A stretch of 64,000 nt of DNA from a bacterium CG_4_9_14_3_um_filter_65_15 (GCA_002790835.1 PFVX01000014.1:1-64000); one strand, 5' to 3'. Counted from the stretch's first letter, positions 28,075 through 36,293 are shown. A program made the numbers and translations. Notes: a model not told the origin generated them from the letters alone.

Positions 28075-29421
28075 CTACGAACCTGAATTCACGAAGCTGA
28101 TCGTCCGCCTCTCTTCCCTCCACAGGAAGGCATCCTCGTCCTTGGTGCCGTAGGGCAGATACCAGAGCTTCACCTCGATGTCCATGCTGTCGCTGGGATA
28201 GGTACGGACCGTCTCGTCACCCTGCTCCACCTCTTCCACCGGGAAGAAGATGTCATAGGACGTTTTCACCGTGCGCAGCGGCGGCAGGCTGTTGTCCTGC
28301 AGGAGGCCGCTCTTTTCGTAGGGACCGCGTCCCATGCGGTCCCCGCGACCCATGCGCTGGGGAACCGGCATGAAGATCCGGTCCTGGTTGAAGATCTCGG
28401 TGCCGCTTTCGTCGCTCGCTGATACCGACAGAACCAGTCGGTTGGGAGTCGGTCAGCCGTCGGGTATGCCGTGACCGGCCTGGTTCGTCAGGTCGATTTC
28501 CACCGTGGCCTTGGGCCGCATGGTTGAAACATCCCTCCAGACGACGGCCTGGGTGGTGACCTCCATGGCGACGGCCTTGTCGGACATCACCTTGGCCCGA
28601 TAGCTCTGCATATTGTGACCGAGGCCTGATTCCTCCATATGGCACTGCTGGCAGGTCTTGTGCCCGCCTTCGGGGATGTAGGCGAACAGATAGCTGCCGT
28701 AGGCCGTGGCGCATTGGGTCGGATTTTCCAGTTCGAAGTTCGGGCCCTCGCCGTGGCACTGGCCGCAGAAGATCGAGGCGCCCATGATGGGGCTGGTTTC
28801 CTTGCGGCTGAAAGTCTCGTCTTCGTGCGCGATGTCGCCGCCGGCCAGGCCGTACACCGTATCGGTGCGGGGATAGCCGTCGGTCCACTTGTGCGTGATG
28901 GCGTTGCGGTTGTGACAGACCAGACAGTTGATGTTGAGCGAGAGGAGAGTCTCCTCCAACTCGTCCGCCTTGTCGTCATCCTCGTCCAGGTAGGCCGTCC
29001 GCCACGCGTCGATACTTTCCACGATCTCGCGGGCGACATCGTCCGTGGCGTCGGCCAACTGGGGCAGGTGGCACTTGGCGCACCCCATGAGGTGCTCCAC
29101 GCGCACGTCCTTCAACTCCTCAACACCCGATGCCTTCCAGGTCATCAGGCCGTTGAGGATGGCCGTGCGGAAGGTCAGGGCCGTCCGCCCCGTGCCGAAC
29201 AGGGAGCGGGAATGGGCCGATTCGCTCCACTGCTCGTGGGCTTCCTCGTGGCATTCGATACAGGATTCCGAATCGTAACGGGCCACCAGTTCGGCGATGG
29301 TTTTCGCCTTAAACCTCGCGGCCAGGGTCTGGTCGCGACCGATGCCCGCTGGGTGGTCATCGCCGGCCAGAGCCGGTGCAGCCACGACAAGAATCCCTGT
29401 GATGATCAGGGACCATTTCAT
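28075..29421 (-). CDS. extKL: Multiheme c-type cytochrome, probable selenoprotein (ExtKL type), in-frame UGA at codon 323
   Basis: The product is read as 448 residues with selenocysteine at codon 323 (TGA, 28455-28453). The start MKWSLIITGILVVAAPALAG is a signal peptide. Five CXXCH sites lie at 54, 114, 166, 219 and 257. A beta domain holds GHGIPDG, then UGA, then PTPNRLVLSV, and the frame stays open with matching codon bias for 125 more codons to TAG. Many multiheme cytochromes have a GHxxPTGxPxxR motif here, so the UGA replaces one residue in a conserved strand. A fitting SECIS hairpin follows. Gene context (ExtJ and ExtI type genes upstream) matches Geobacter extK and extL, which I recall being interpreted as one (seleno)protein. 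Without recoding it would be two fragments. Confidence 0.82.
28424..28442 (-). promoter_or_regulatory. Bacterial SECIS hairpin downstream of the extKL UGA
   Basis: Starting 10 bases after the UGA, ACCGAC pairs with GUCGGU in six base pairs. They enclose the 7-base apical loop UGGUUCU, which begins 16 bases after the UGA and has G at its second position. These features (short upper stem, 3-14 base loop, G among the first two loop bases, 16-37 base distance) are those of the bacterial SECIS element read by SelB. The GGU in the loop also occurs in the E. coli fdhF element. Confidence 0.65.
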
Positions 29422-29516
29422 GCAGGACCTCGCCTTCGGGGGAAAAGGAAGACGGGCGCACGGATCAAACCGAACCGGCCGATGAAAACGACCCGCGCGC
29501 CCGAATCCGAACAACA

Positions 29517-29837
29517 TCAGCAGCCGGAAAGGACCTTCTTGGCCTTCTTGATGTCCACCTTGTCGCCGACCTTGACCTTGACGGCCTTCTTCACGACCAA
29601 CGTGACCAGGAATTCCTCCTTGTCCACACCGATGATGGCGGCCTTGACCTTCTTGTCGATCTGGATTATCCGGCCTTCCTTGACCCAGTCAGCCTTGGCG
29701 AAGTCGGCCTTGACGACCTGCACCGTCAGGGTGTCGCCCTTGACGGTTTTGACCGTGCCCTCGAAGTGGGTCGCGGCCTGGGCCAGGGTGGCCCCGAAGA
29801 CCAGAATGGCCAGGATGATGAGTGTGCGCTTGATCAT
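29517..29837 (-). CDS. extJ: Small periplasmic protein, ExtJ type
   Basis: A 106-residue protein with signal peptide MIKRTLIILAILVFGATLAQA behind AAAGGAG. The mature part is a small beta-barrel-like domain rich in Lys and Val (FEGTVKTVKGDTLTVQVVK) resembling an OB-like fold, and it ends Ser-Gly-Cys, exactly as the ExtH-type lipoprotein does. It sits between extI-like and extKL-like genes, the Geobacter order. Its function is unknown; the lone C-terminal Cys is the only obvious reactive group. Confidence 0.75.
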   Translation of the reverse strand: MIKRTLIILAILVFGATLAQAATHFEGTVKTVKGDTLTVQVVKADFAKADWVKEGRIIQIDKKVKAAIIGVDKEEFLVTLVVKKAVKVKVGDKVDIKKAKKVLSGC

Positions 29838-29921
29838 GACGATCTCCTTTGGCTCTCCGGTGATAGTTTCCCCGGCAGGGGAATCCGGATTTCCCCGGCC
29901 GGGTGCTCGTGTCTCGATTTC

Positions 29922-31271
29922 CTAGAACACAACCTGCAGCATGGTGCGGAAGGTGCCGAAGTCCTTCATACCGGTAACCATGTTACCCATGCCGACGGGA
30001 AGGGCGGTCGGCTTGTCGAAATCGGTCTTCTGGTATTCCGCCGTGATCCTCACATTCTGCCTGTGGATGTAGTAATTGAGCCCGTACGAGTACTGGGTAA
30101 TGGTCTGGTCCGCGACTCCGGCCAACGCGGCGAATTCCCAGTTTTCATAGACGAAATAGGGCTGAATCATGCCTTCCTCGCCCACCGCACCGGGCAGGAT
30201 CCAGGCCAGCTTACCGAAGCCACCTTCCTTCTGGCCGTTTAGACCGGCGATAACGCCGAGCAGGTCCCCGGGGTTGTGGTTGGTCTTGTAGGCGTCGTCG
30301 AAGTCGACTTTCATGTACTGCCCATTCACCGTCACCGTTCCGGCAGACTCGAAGGGGTACTCGAAGAATAGGTCAGCCGCATACTCGTTCATGTCGGCGG
30401 TCTGGTCGTCGAGGACGCTCACCGCGCCGGTGTTCGGATCGAAATTCACGTTCCTGTACACCGCACTCGCCTCGTGCGCCATGGCCAGGCCGATGGTAAA
30501 CACGGGCATTTCCCCGAAGTAGGTGCCGACATAGCCCGAACCGAGTTCGGGGTCGAGGAAGGAATAGTGGATCCGGGCCGTGAACTCGAGGTTGCTGGCC
30601 GGCTCGAATGTCGTGCGGTATGTCATGGCGTTCAGGGGGTTGGTCAACATGGTGACGCCCTCACGCCCCTGGAACGCTCCGAGGAAATACTTGAAGTGGT
30701 CCTCATTGAAGTTACCGTGCATCACCACGCCGATATCACGACTGAACTTGGCGGCCGAGACCCCATAGGCGCTGTAGGTGAAGTTCGACCGGTCGTAGGT
30801 CAGGGGCGCGAAACAATCATCGAGATTTGCGCGTGAAATGGGCATCTTCGTCAGGCCCACCTTGAAATTCACGGCGGGTCTGAAATTGGCGATGGCGTAG
30901 GTGTCGATGATTCGGATATCCCGGTCGTTGTCGTTGGACGACTCCATCTCCGGAATGAACCCGATGGGCGTTCGGGTCGAACCGATGTGGCCGCAGGTCT
31001 GGAATTTGTAGCCCCACACGTCGTCGATCATGCCCGTGGCCGTCAGACGCAGCCGCTGGAAATGCAGGTCGGTGCGGCTGTCCTGGAAATCCAAACCCGA
31101 TCCGAAATCCAGAGTCTCGATGTAAACCTGCCCTTTGAGGTCGATCTTCAGGAACCCCTCATCCCCGAAGTCGATGATCGGGCCCGCGAAGGAAACCGTC
31201 GCCATGGCCAGAAGGCAGAGAATTGCTGCGATACTGGCGGTTTTTCCTGAAAAAACCAGGTTCCTGAACAT
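29922..31271 (-). CDS. extI: ExtI-type outer-membrane porin, copy 2
   Basis: A 449-residue barrel. MFRNLVFSGKTASIAAILCLL is the signal start, behind AAGGAGAGGATC; an upstream in-frame ATG would only add a hydrophilic leader. Strand pattern and pieces such as FDDAYKTNHNPGD and the terminal DFGTFRTMLQVVF relate it to the copy at 20436. It is about 45 residues longer, with inserts in extracellular-loop positions. It leads an extI-extJ-extKL operon and is divergent from lysR3. Duplicated ExtI porins may differ in oxyanion preference (inference). Confidence 0.8.
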   Translation of the reverse strand: MFRNLVFSGKTASIAAILCLLAMATVSFAGPIIDFGDEGFLKIDLKGQVYIETLDFGSGLDFQDSRTDLHFQRLRLTATGMIDDVWGYKFQTCGHIGSTRTPIGFIPEMESSNDNDRDIRIIDTYAIANFRPAVNFKVGLTKMPISRANLDDCFAPLTYDRSNFTYSAYGVSAAKFSRDIGVVMHGNFNEDHFKYFLGAFQGREGVTMLTNPLNAMTYRTTFEPASNLEFTARIHYSFLDPELGSGYVGTYFGEMPVFTIGLAMAHEASAVYRNVNFDPNTGAVSVLDDQTADMNEYAADLFFEYPFESAGTVTVNGQYMKVDFDDAYKTNHNPGDLLGVIAGLNGQKEGGFGKLAWILPGAVGEEGMIQPYFVYENWEFAALAGVADQTITQYSYGLNYYIHRQNVRITAEYQKTDFDKPTALPVGMGNMVTGMKDFGTFRTMLQVVF

Positions 31272-31427
31272 GATCCTCTCCTTTTGGTTATCAAACCCCA
31301 CTGTTCGTCCGGGAGTCACCGCCGGGTCCGGGGCATGGGTCTTCTGGTTGCAATTATCCAGCTGTCAATCCATATTCAAAGTGAGTGGTTTTCATGCCGG
31401 GATACCTGTTACGCATAGGGGTTTGAC
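31272..31427. promoter_or_regulatory. Divergent control region lysR3 / extI copy 2
   Basis: This 156-bp spacer must hold both promoters. A weak LysR-like core ATT-N11-AAT lies at 31353-31369. There is no perfect palindrome like those at 18993 or 23733, so the operator is not firmly placed. Confidence 0.3.
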
Positions 31428-32333
31428 ATGGATTCGGTCTACCTCCAAACGCTGCTGGAAGTAGTTGAAAAAGGGAGCCTTACGGAGGCGGCGGAATATC
31501 TATGCGTGACCCAGTCCGCCGTTTCCCGCCGGCTGAAACACCTTGAGGACCAGTTCGGTCAAACTCTTTTCGATCGGTCCGGTCCCCAGCCCGTGTTGAC
31601 CCCGGCCGGCACCATCATCTGCGACAAGGCGCGTCGCATCCTGGAACTTGAACAGGAACTGACCGGGGAAATCGCCGGCAGGGACTGGATCAAACCCGTG
31701 CGTTTCTGCTGCACTCCCGCCTTCGGCATGTCCCACCTGCCCCGGATCATGCGCCGATTCATGCAGGGTGGGCGATCACGGGCCGGTATCGAGATCCATT
31801 TCGACGTTCCCGACAGGATCCTCTCGGGTATGCAGAGCCACCATTTCGACATCAGCGTCCTGGATTTCAACGGCTGCGGCCGGTGGGATGGACTGATTTC
31901 GACGCCTCTTCCAGGCGACGAAATCCTCTTTCTGAGCTGTTCATGCCTCGGTTTGCCCAGCCCCGACATCTTTCTTTCGGAACTGTTCGCGCACACCCTG
32001 ATCACCCGCAAGGAGGGTTGCTGCTCGCGGCGCTGCCTGGACGGAAATCTGGAATCCGCCGGCTTTTCCGAGGCCGATTTCCGCAGTGTGTTGGTCATCG
32101 ACGACCTGCACCTGATCACCCAGGCCATCAGGGAAGGTCAGGGCATCACCTACCTGCCCTCGGACCTCTTCCGTGAACAATTGGATGCGGGGGACTTCAA
32201 GCTCCACCGGGTGCAGGAGTTCAACCACTGCCGCTCCCGAGCCCTGCTGGTGGATCCCGACGGCGCCGACAAGCCGCTGGTCCATGCCTTCATCGAGAGT
32301 ATCAAGGCCGAAACCCTGGGCAAGACCGACTGA
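31428..32333 (+). CDS. LysR-type transcriptional regulator 3 of the respiratory island
   Basis: A 301-residue regulator, MDSVYLQTLLEVVEKGSL, with LysR helix-turn-helix LCVTQSAVSRRLKHL. Its effector domain starts RFCCTPAFG, so the Cys pair is kept but the third Cys of the motif is Ala. The second lobe has the Cys-rich KEGCCSRRC where the paralogues have NGCAHRF or HGCAYRF. It is divergent from the extI-extJ-extKL operon and probably controls it. AGGGG precedes the ATG. Confidence 0.88.
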   Translation: MDSVYLQTLLEVVEKGSLTEAAEYLCVTQSAVSRRLKHLEDQFGQTLFDRSGPQPVLTPAGTIICDKARRILELEQELTGEIAGRDWIKPVRFCCTPAFGMSHLPRIMRRFMQGGRSRAGIEIHFDVPDRILSGMQSHHFDISVLDFNGCGRWDGLISTPLPGDEILFLSCSCLGLPSPDIFLSELFAHTLITRKEGCCSRRCLDGNLESAGFSEADFRSVLVIDDLHLITQAIREGQGITYLPSDLFREQLDAGDFKLHRVQEFNHCRSRALLVDPDGADKPLVHAFIESIKAETLGKTD

Positions 32334-32477
32334 TCTCCCTGTCCCCCGGGATGCGAGCCCTGGACACCCAGGCCATCCGCGCCAAGCGGCCCGGCCTCCT
32401 GACCATCGACATTCGTGGAGATTTTTTGTAGGTTTCCAGCCTGTCATTTTTTCCAAGATCCCGAAAAAGCGAGTCTG

Positions 32478-33209
32478 ATGATGAATACAGGCAAGGCGAT
32501 GATGGTCATGCTGGCCGCCGTGATCCTGTCCGCGACGGCCGCATCCGCCGGGGAATTGAAGAACCTGAAGGTGTTTCCCGCCGACACGGGAAAAGAGAAG
32601 GTCATCGAGGTCATGAAAACCTGGACCTCCGCCCTGGGCGTACGATGCGACCACTGCCACGTGCAGGCGGTGCCGGGCGACTTCCAGAGTTTCGATTTCG
32701 CCAGCGACGATAAACCCGAGAAGGGCGTAGCCCGCGGCATGATGCGGATGGTGCAGAACATCAACGGGAAGCTCCTGCCGCAGGCCACCGGCGAGAACGA
32801 CGCCGCGATCAGCTGCGTGACCTGCCATCGCGGAGTCACCCACCCCGCCCCCCTGGACCAGATCATGCTGATGACCGTGCAGACCAAGGGCGTGGACGCC
32901 GCCGTAGAGCGATACCACAACCTGCACGAACGCTTCTATGGCCGTGGCACCTACGATTTCGGCCCGCAATCCCTGGTCCCGGCCATCGACATCCTGGCCG
33001 CAGAAGGCGGCGACATGGCGGCTGCCCAGGCGCTGATGGATCTGACCGTCGAGCTATATCCCGACGACGCCAACAGCCGGGTCAGGCTGGCTCACCTTCT
33101 GTGGCGGCGGGGCGACAAGGCCGGGGCATCGGCCGCCCTCGCCAAGGCCCTTGAATTGGACCCGCAGAACCGGTTCGCGCTGAGGCTGCAGCAGCAGCTG
33201 GAGCGGTAA
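32478..33209 (+). CDS. Diheme cytochrome c related to photosynthetic reaction-centre cytochrome subunits, with TPR-like tail
   Basis: The 243-residue protein has a signal peptide (MMVMLAAVILSATAASAG). Its cytochrome domain has CDHCH and CVTCH and the spacing VIEVMKTWTSALGVRCDHCH .. ARGMMRMVQ .. SCVTCHRG, as in the CytoC_RC family. There Met residues in the helices before each CXXCH act as distal ligands. The C-terminal 70 residues form TPR-like helices (SRVRLAHLLWRRGDKAGASAAL). No photosynthesis gene is present, so it serves respiration. Two tandem ATGs make the exact start uncertain by one codon. Confidence 0.82.
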   Translation: MMNTGKAMMVMLAAVILSATAASAGELKNLKVFPADTGKEKVIEVMKTWTSALGVRCDHCHVQAVPGDFQSFDFASDDKPEKGVARGMMRMVQNINGKLLPQATGENDAAISCVTCHRGVTHPAPLDQIMLMTVQTKGVDAAVERYHNLHERFYGRGTYDFGPQSLVPAIDILAAEGGDMAAAQALMDLTVELYPDDANSRVRLAHLLWRRGDKAGASAALAKALELDPQNRFALRLQQQLER

Positions 33210-33211
33210 CG

Positions 33212-33667
33212 GTGGCCTCCGAAACGCGTCGCGGTCGCTCGAGGTGGTCGCGACGCCCCGTCATGACCGCCGCCGCGCTGATCCTGATCACCGGGGCCCA
33301 GTTCGTGCCCGTCGAGCGCACCAACCCCCCGGTGACCAGCGGGCCGATGCTCGGGCCCGCCCTCGGCGACATCCTGCGCAGCGCCTGCTACGATTGCCAC
33401 TCCAACGAGACCCGCTGGCCCTGGTACAGCCGCGTGGCGCCCGTTTCCTGGCTGCTTGCCGACCACGTGAAGGAGGGTCGGCGCCACCTGAACTTTTCCA
33501 ACTGGCCGACGATGGATTTCGAGCTGCAGGACCAGCTTCTGCGGGAGATCGGTGAGGAAGTCTCGGAAGGACACATGCCGCCGCTGTCCTACCGGCTCAT
33601 CCACGGCGAAGCTCGGCTCGACCCCGCACAGAAGCAGCGGCTGCTCGCCTGGGCAAAAGGAGAGTGA
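33212..33667 (+). CDS. Haem-binding domain protein (Haem_bd family, monoheme c)
   Basis: A 151-residue protein from a GTG start two bases after the preceding stop, hence coupled to the diheme gene. It has a membrane anchor or signal (TAAALILITGAQFV) and one c-type heme site in ACYDCHSNETRWPWYSRVAP, the hallmark of Haem_bd proteins, plus MPPLSYRLIHG near the end where a Met ligand is expected. It is probably a small periplasmic electron carrier. Confidence 0.85.
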   Translation: MASETRRGRSRWSRRPVMTAAALILITGAQFVPVERTNPPVTSGPMLGPALGDILRSACYDCHSNETRWPWYSRVAPVSWLLADHVKEGRRHLNFSNWPTMDFELQDQLLREIGEEVSEGHMPPLSYRLIHGEARLDPAQKQRLLAWAKGE

Positions 33668-33682
33668 CGACGGGCGTCACTC
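33662..33682. terminator. Hairpin formed by the two convergent stop codons
   Basis: GAGTGACG (33662-33669) pairs perfectly with CGTCACTC (33675-33682). The TGA of the Haem_bd gene lies in one arm and the TGA of the opposite lipoprotein gene in the other. It likely stabilises or ends both messages. Confidence 0.5.
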
Positions 33683-34336
33683 CCTGATGGAGTTTGCCCG
33701 ACGGATCTTGGGCCGATACCAACGGGGTTTTTGGGGCAGCATTTCGGCACGCAGGTGCGGCGGCCGGCCCTGGGGGAACCGGGCGTAGGTCCCGAGTTCC
33801 TCCCAGGGGTGTTGCGGCCACTTTTTCAAGGGCAGACTGTGTTGCGAGGAGGCCATGGTTCCGCCGATAATCCACCACATGGGCAGGGTGATCCCGGCGG
33901 CCCAGCCGTTGCTGAGCGAAAGCAGGGAGCCTCCAAATATCCAGTTCCCGGCCCGCTCCCCCTCGGGGTCGAAATATGCGACCTGTGCCTTGGCCACATC
34001 CTGTTTTCCGATGGCCGTGACAGGACAGGAGCCTGCGCGACCTCCAACCAGAACGAAGACGCTGTCGGCATCGACGGCCAGGAGTTCTCCCGCCAGAGGC
34101 GGTCGATATCCCAGGCTGTCGGCGAAGTCGACCGAGAACTCCCCCGCCAGATGCGGCCGGGCCCCCTCGTCGATGAGATGAACCGTGATCCAGGCTCCGT
34201 AGACGTCGGTGGGCGCCTCCTCGGCCAAGGGCAGCCAGTCGTCGGGTGCACCCGTGCTCGCGCAACCCGCGATCCCCGCGCACAAGCCCAGCAGCACCGC
34301 CACTCCCAGTACCCTCCGCAGGTCCTCAAGGGGCAT
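33677..34336 (-). CDS. Lipoprotein of unknown function
   Basis: A 219-residue protein starting MPLEDLRRVLGVAVLL with a lipobox CAGIAGC. The mature part contains predicted beta strands, a Gly/hydrophobic segment (GGSLLSLSNGWAAGITLPMWWIIGG) that may touch the membrane, and a Trp/Pro-rich tail (WPQHPWEEL). I recognise no family. Its start overlaps the preceding lipoprotein gene by 11 bases, so the two proteins are probably made and act together. Confidence 0.7.
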   Translation of the reverse strand: MPLEDLRRVLGVAVLLGLCAGIAGCASTGAPDDWLPLAEEAPTDVYGAWITVHLIDEGARPHLAGEFSVDFADSLGYRPPLAGELLAVDADSVFVLVGGRAGSCPVTAIGKQDVAKAQVAYFDPEGERAGNWIFGGSLLSLSNGWAAGITLPMWWIIGGTMASSQHSLPLKKWPQHPWEELGTYARFPQGRPPHLRAEMLPQKPRWYRPKIRRANSIRE

Positions 34337-35897
34337 AGCGGCTCCCCCAGAAATGAGCCTCCATGCCTGGCTCGAGTTCCTTGAACAGGGGCGCAAGGTA
34401 TCCGAGAGCCAGCCGAGGCCGCTTGAACATCAGGGCCGCCATGGCGGGATCCTCTTCGGCCAGCCATTCCTGGCGCATCCATTCCAGATAATAGCCCCGA
34501 CTCTCCAGGAAGATCTCCCAGTCCCCGTCCACCTCCGGCAAGGGATAGACCAGCTCGTACCGATCGCCGGGAAAGGTGACCAGGGTCTTTGCTGGGTCCG
34601 TCAAGGCGGCCAGGGCCTCGGAATCGTCGAACCCGTCGCGCAAGATCGCCACCGGAGGAATCCGTCGGGGTTCGACCGGTTGTTCAAGGGCCGCCAGGGC
34701 GACATAATCCAGCCGCCAGTTGCCCTTGGTCAGCCGGAGACGCAAACGGACCGGGCCTTCAACCGCAGACGGCGGCAGGCGCAGCATGTGGACGTTGACC
34801 GCCAGGGGACCGGTCTCGCCGACGGAGCCCACGGTGAGCCAGGTGCCGTCGCTTTGCGGGGCCTGCACCTCGATCCGGCCCAGCATATCGCCCATGGCGT
34901 TGCTGCCGGCGTCGGTTTCACACGATCCGGATACCCGGGCCAGGGACGGCGCGGCGGCCTCACCCAGATAGGCCAGGCCCTGGTAGAACAGGTACGTGCT
35001 CAACAGGGAGTGCCGCGAAGCCACGATCAGGCCGAGGGGTCCCGATGGCGGAGCGGAAAACTCGAGCTCCACCACTTCCTTCGCGCCCAGATAGAGGCTG
35101 TCGGCCAGGCTGGTGCGTTCATCCAGGTCGCAGGCGCTCAGCAATGCCGAGCAATCACCTTCCGGCCCCCTGCTGCGGTCTGCGGGCGTGATGTGCGAGG
35201 CCTCCCACCAGGTCCCGTCCTGGGCGGCCAGAACCCGCTTTCCCGCAGTTTGTGGCACCGCCAGCAGATCCACCCGCCGCACCACGTGGGTTTCCAGCGC
35301 CTCGTTGGTCATGGTCACCGTGACGTTCCCGCGGGCAGGGCCGGAAACAAACAGGGCGTCGAGGTCCGTCGCTTCCAGGCGCGGCGCCACGCTGGCGGAA
35401 AATCCTTCGGCCATCAGCCGGGGCTCACCCTGCTGGTCCGGCAGGTAAAAGGTGGGGCAGGAGCCGAAGCAGGCCTTCGGGTTCGTCAGGCAGTAGAGGC
35501 CGACCGCCGCGGAGACGATGGTCAGGACGGTCAGCCCGGCCGCCGCTCCGGACGTCTGGACCTCGTTCGATTCGAGGATGGAAACCGAATCCATCCCCAC
35601 GGTGAACATCCCGGTGGCGACCTCGACACGCCGGAAGTCCAGGTGAGAGCCTCTCCCGCTGATGGTGTTGCGTTCCTCATCGATCGTCCATTGGCTGAGG
35701 GTGTAGAGCCCGCCGTCCGGCATGTGGATCTTGAGCCAGGGGGACTTTCCGTCCATGCCTGCCAGCTGGCGGAGGTCTTGAGGATCGTGAAAAGATTTTT
35801 TGACGGTGTGGAGAGAACAGCTCCCGCAGAGCCAAATGCCCAAACCAAGCAGGCAAACGAGGAATTTTGTTCGACAGAATTGAAAATTCAATTCCAC
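34326..35897 (-). CDS. Large lipoprotein with CFGSCPTFY motif, unknown function
   Basis: A 523-residue protein from a GTG start with signal FLVCLLGLGIWLCGSC (lipobox before Cys). After a beta-rich region come a hydrophobic segment (AAAGLTVLTIVSAAVGLYCL) and a conserved-looking NPKACFGSCPTFYLPD motif. A long beta-sandwich region follows. CFGSCPTFY also occurs in lipoproteins of Bacteroidota-like bacteria as I recall, without known function. The start is uncertain: GAGGGG sits directly against the GTG. It is cotranscribed with the smaller lipoprotein. Confidence 0.65.
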   Translation of the reverse strand: MELNFQFCRTKFLVCLLGLGIWLCGSCSLHTVKKSFHDPQDLRQLAGMDGKSPWLKIHMPDGGLYTLSQWTIDEERNTISGRGSHLDFRRVEVATGMFTVGMDSVSILESNEVQTSGAAAGLTVLTIVSAAVGLYCLTNPKACFGSCPTFYLPDQQGEPRLMAEGFSASVAPRLEATDLDALFVSGPARGNVTVTMTNEALETHVVRRVDLLAVPQTAGKRVLAAQDGTWWEASHITPADRSRGPEGDCSALLSACDLDERTSLADSLYLGAKEVVELEFSAPPSGPLGLIVASRHSLLSTYLFYQGLAYLGEAAAPSLARVSGSCETDAGSNAMGDMLGRIEVQAPQSDGTWLTVGSVGETGPLAVNVHMLRLPPSAVEGPVRLRLRLTKGNWRLDYVALAALEQPVEPRRIPPVAILRDGFDDSEALAALTDPAKTLVTFPGDRYELVYPLPEVDGDWEIFLESRGYYLEWMRQEWLAEEDPAMAALMFKRPRLALGYLAPLFKELEPGMEAHFWGSRYAP

Positions 35898-36293
35898 CCC
35901 CTCGTCATCACCCTACGAGATCCATCGATCCCGTTGCAAGGCGGAAATCAACCGGGCAAACCAGGTTGAGATTTCGCCGTGCCCAGGGACGGAATTCGAT
36001 ATGTTATTGTGTTGACACATTTTCCCGCTCTACCGGTAGGAATTGTACCACATGTCGGCATCAAGGATATCCGGCGGGAAATACCAACCTGAAAAATAAA
36101 TACAAAGTCATTTAGATACAACAAGTTACAAAACTTAAATCGGACATTTTTTGTGTTGATAAAAAATTATCACAAGGATCGATTATTGCTTTACAGATCT
36201 CCGAGCAGCCCGATAGCTTATCACAGGTTTGTCATAGTTGACCCCAACAAGGCGGTTGGAAACTTGCGTTACAGATGCCCGAATTCGCGTCGG
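35898..36293. promoter_or_regulatory. AT-rich control region upstream of the porin-cytochrome conduit
   Basis: This 396-bp spacer is the most AT-rich stretch of the window (36090-36175). A consensus -35 TTGACA lies near 36013. At 36151-36175 there is a symmetrical element TTGTG-N15-CACAA containing a TGATAA/TTATCA hairpin around four A (36157-36172). I see no gene. Promoter activity in both directions is likely. Confidence 0.45.

Noticed and set aside
29420-29519. Selenocysteine at the extJ TGA
   Set aside because: The following 33 open codons look non-coding and no hairpin of SECIS geometry was found.
36157-36172. FNR box
   Set aside because: TTGAT and ATCA half-sites are eight bases apart rather than four.
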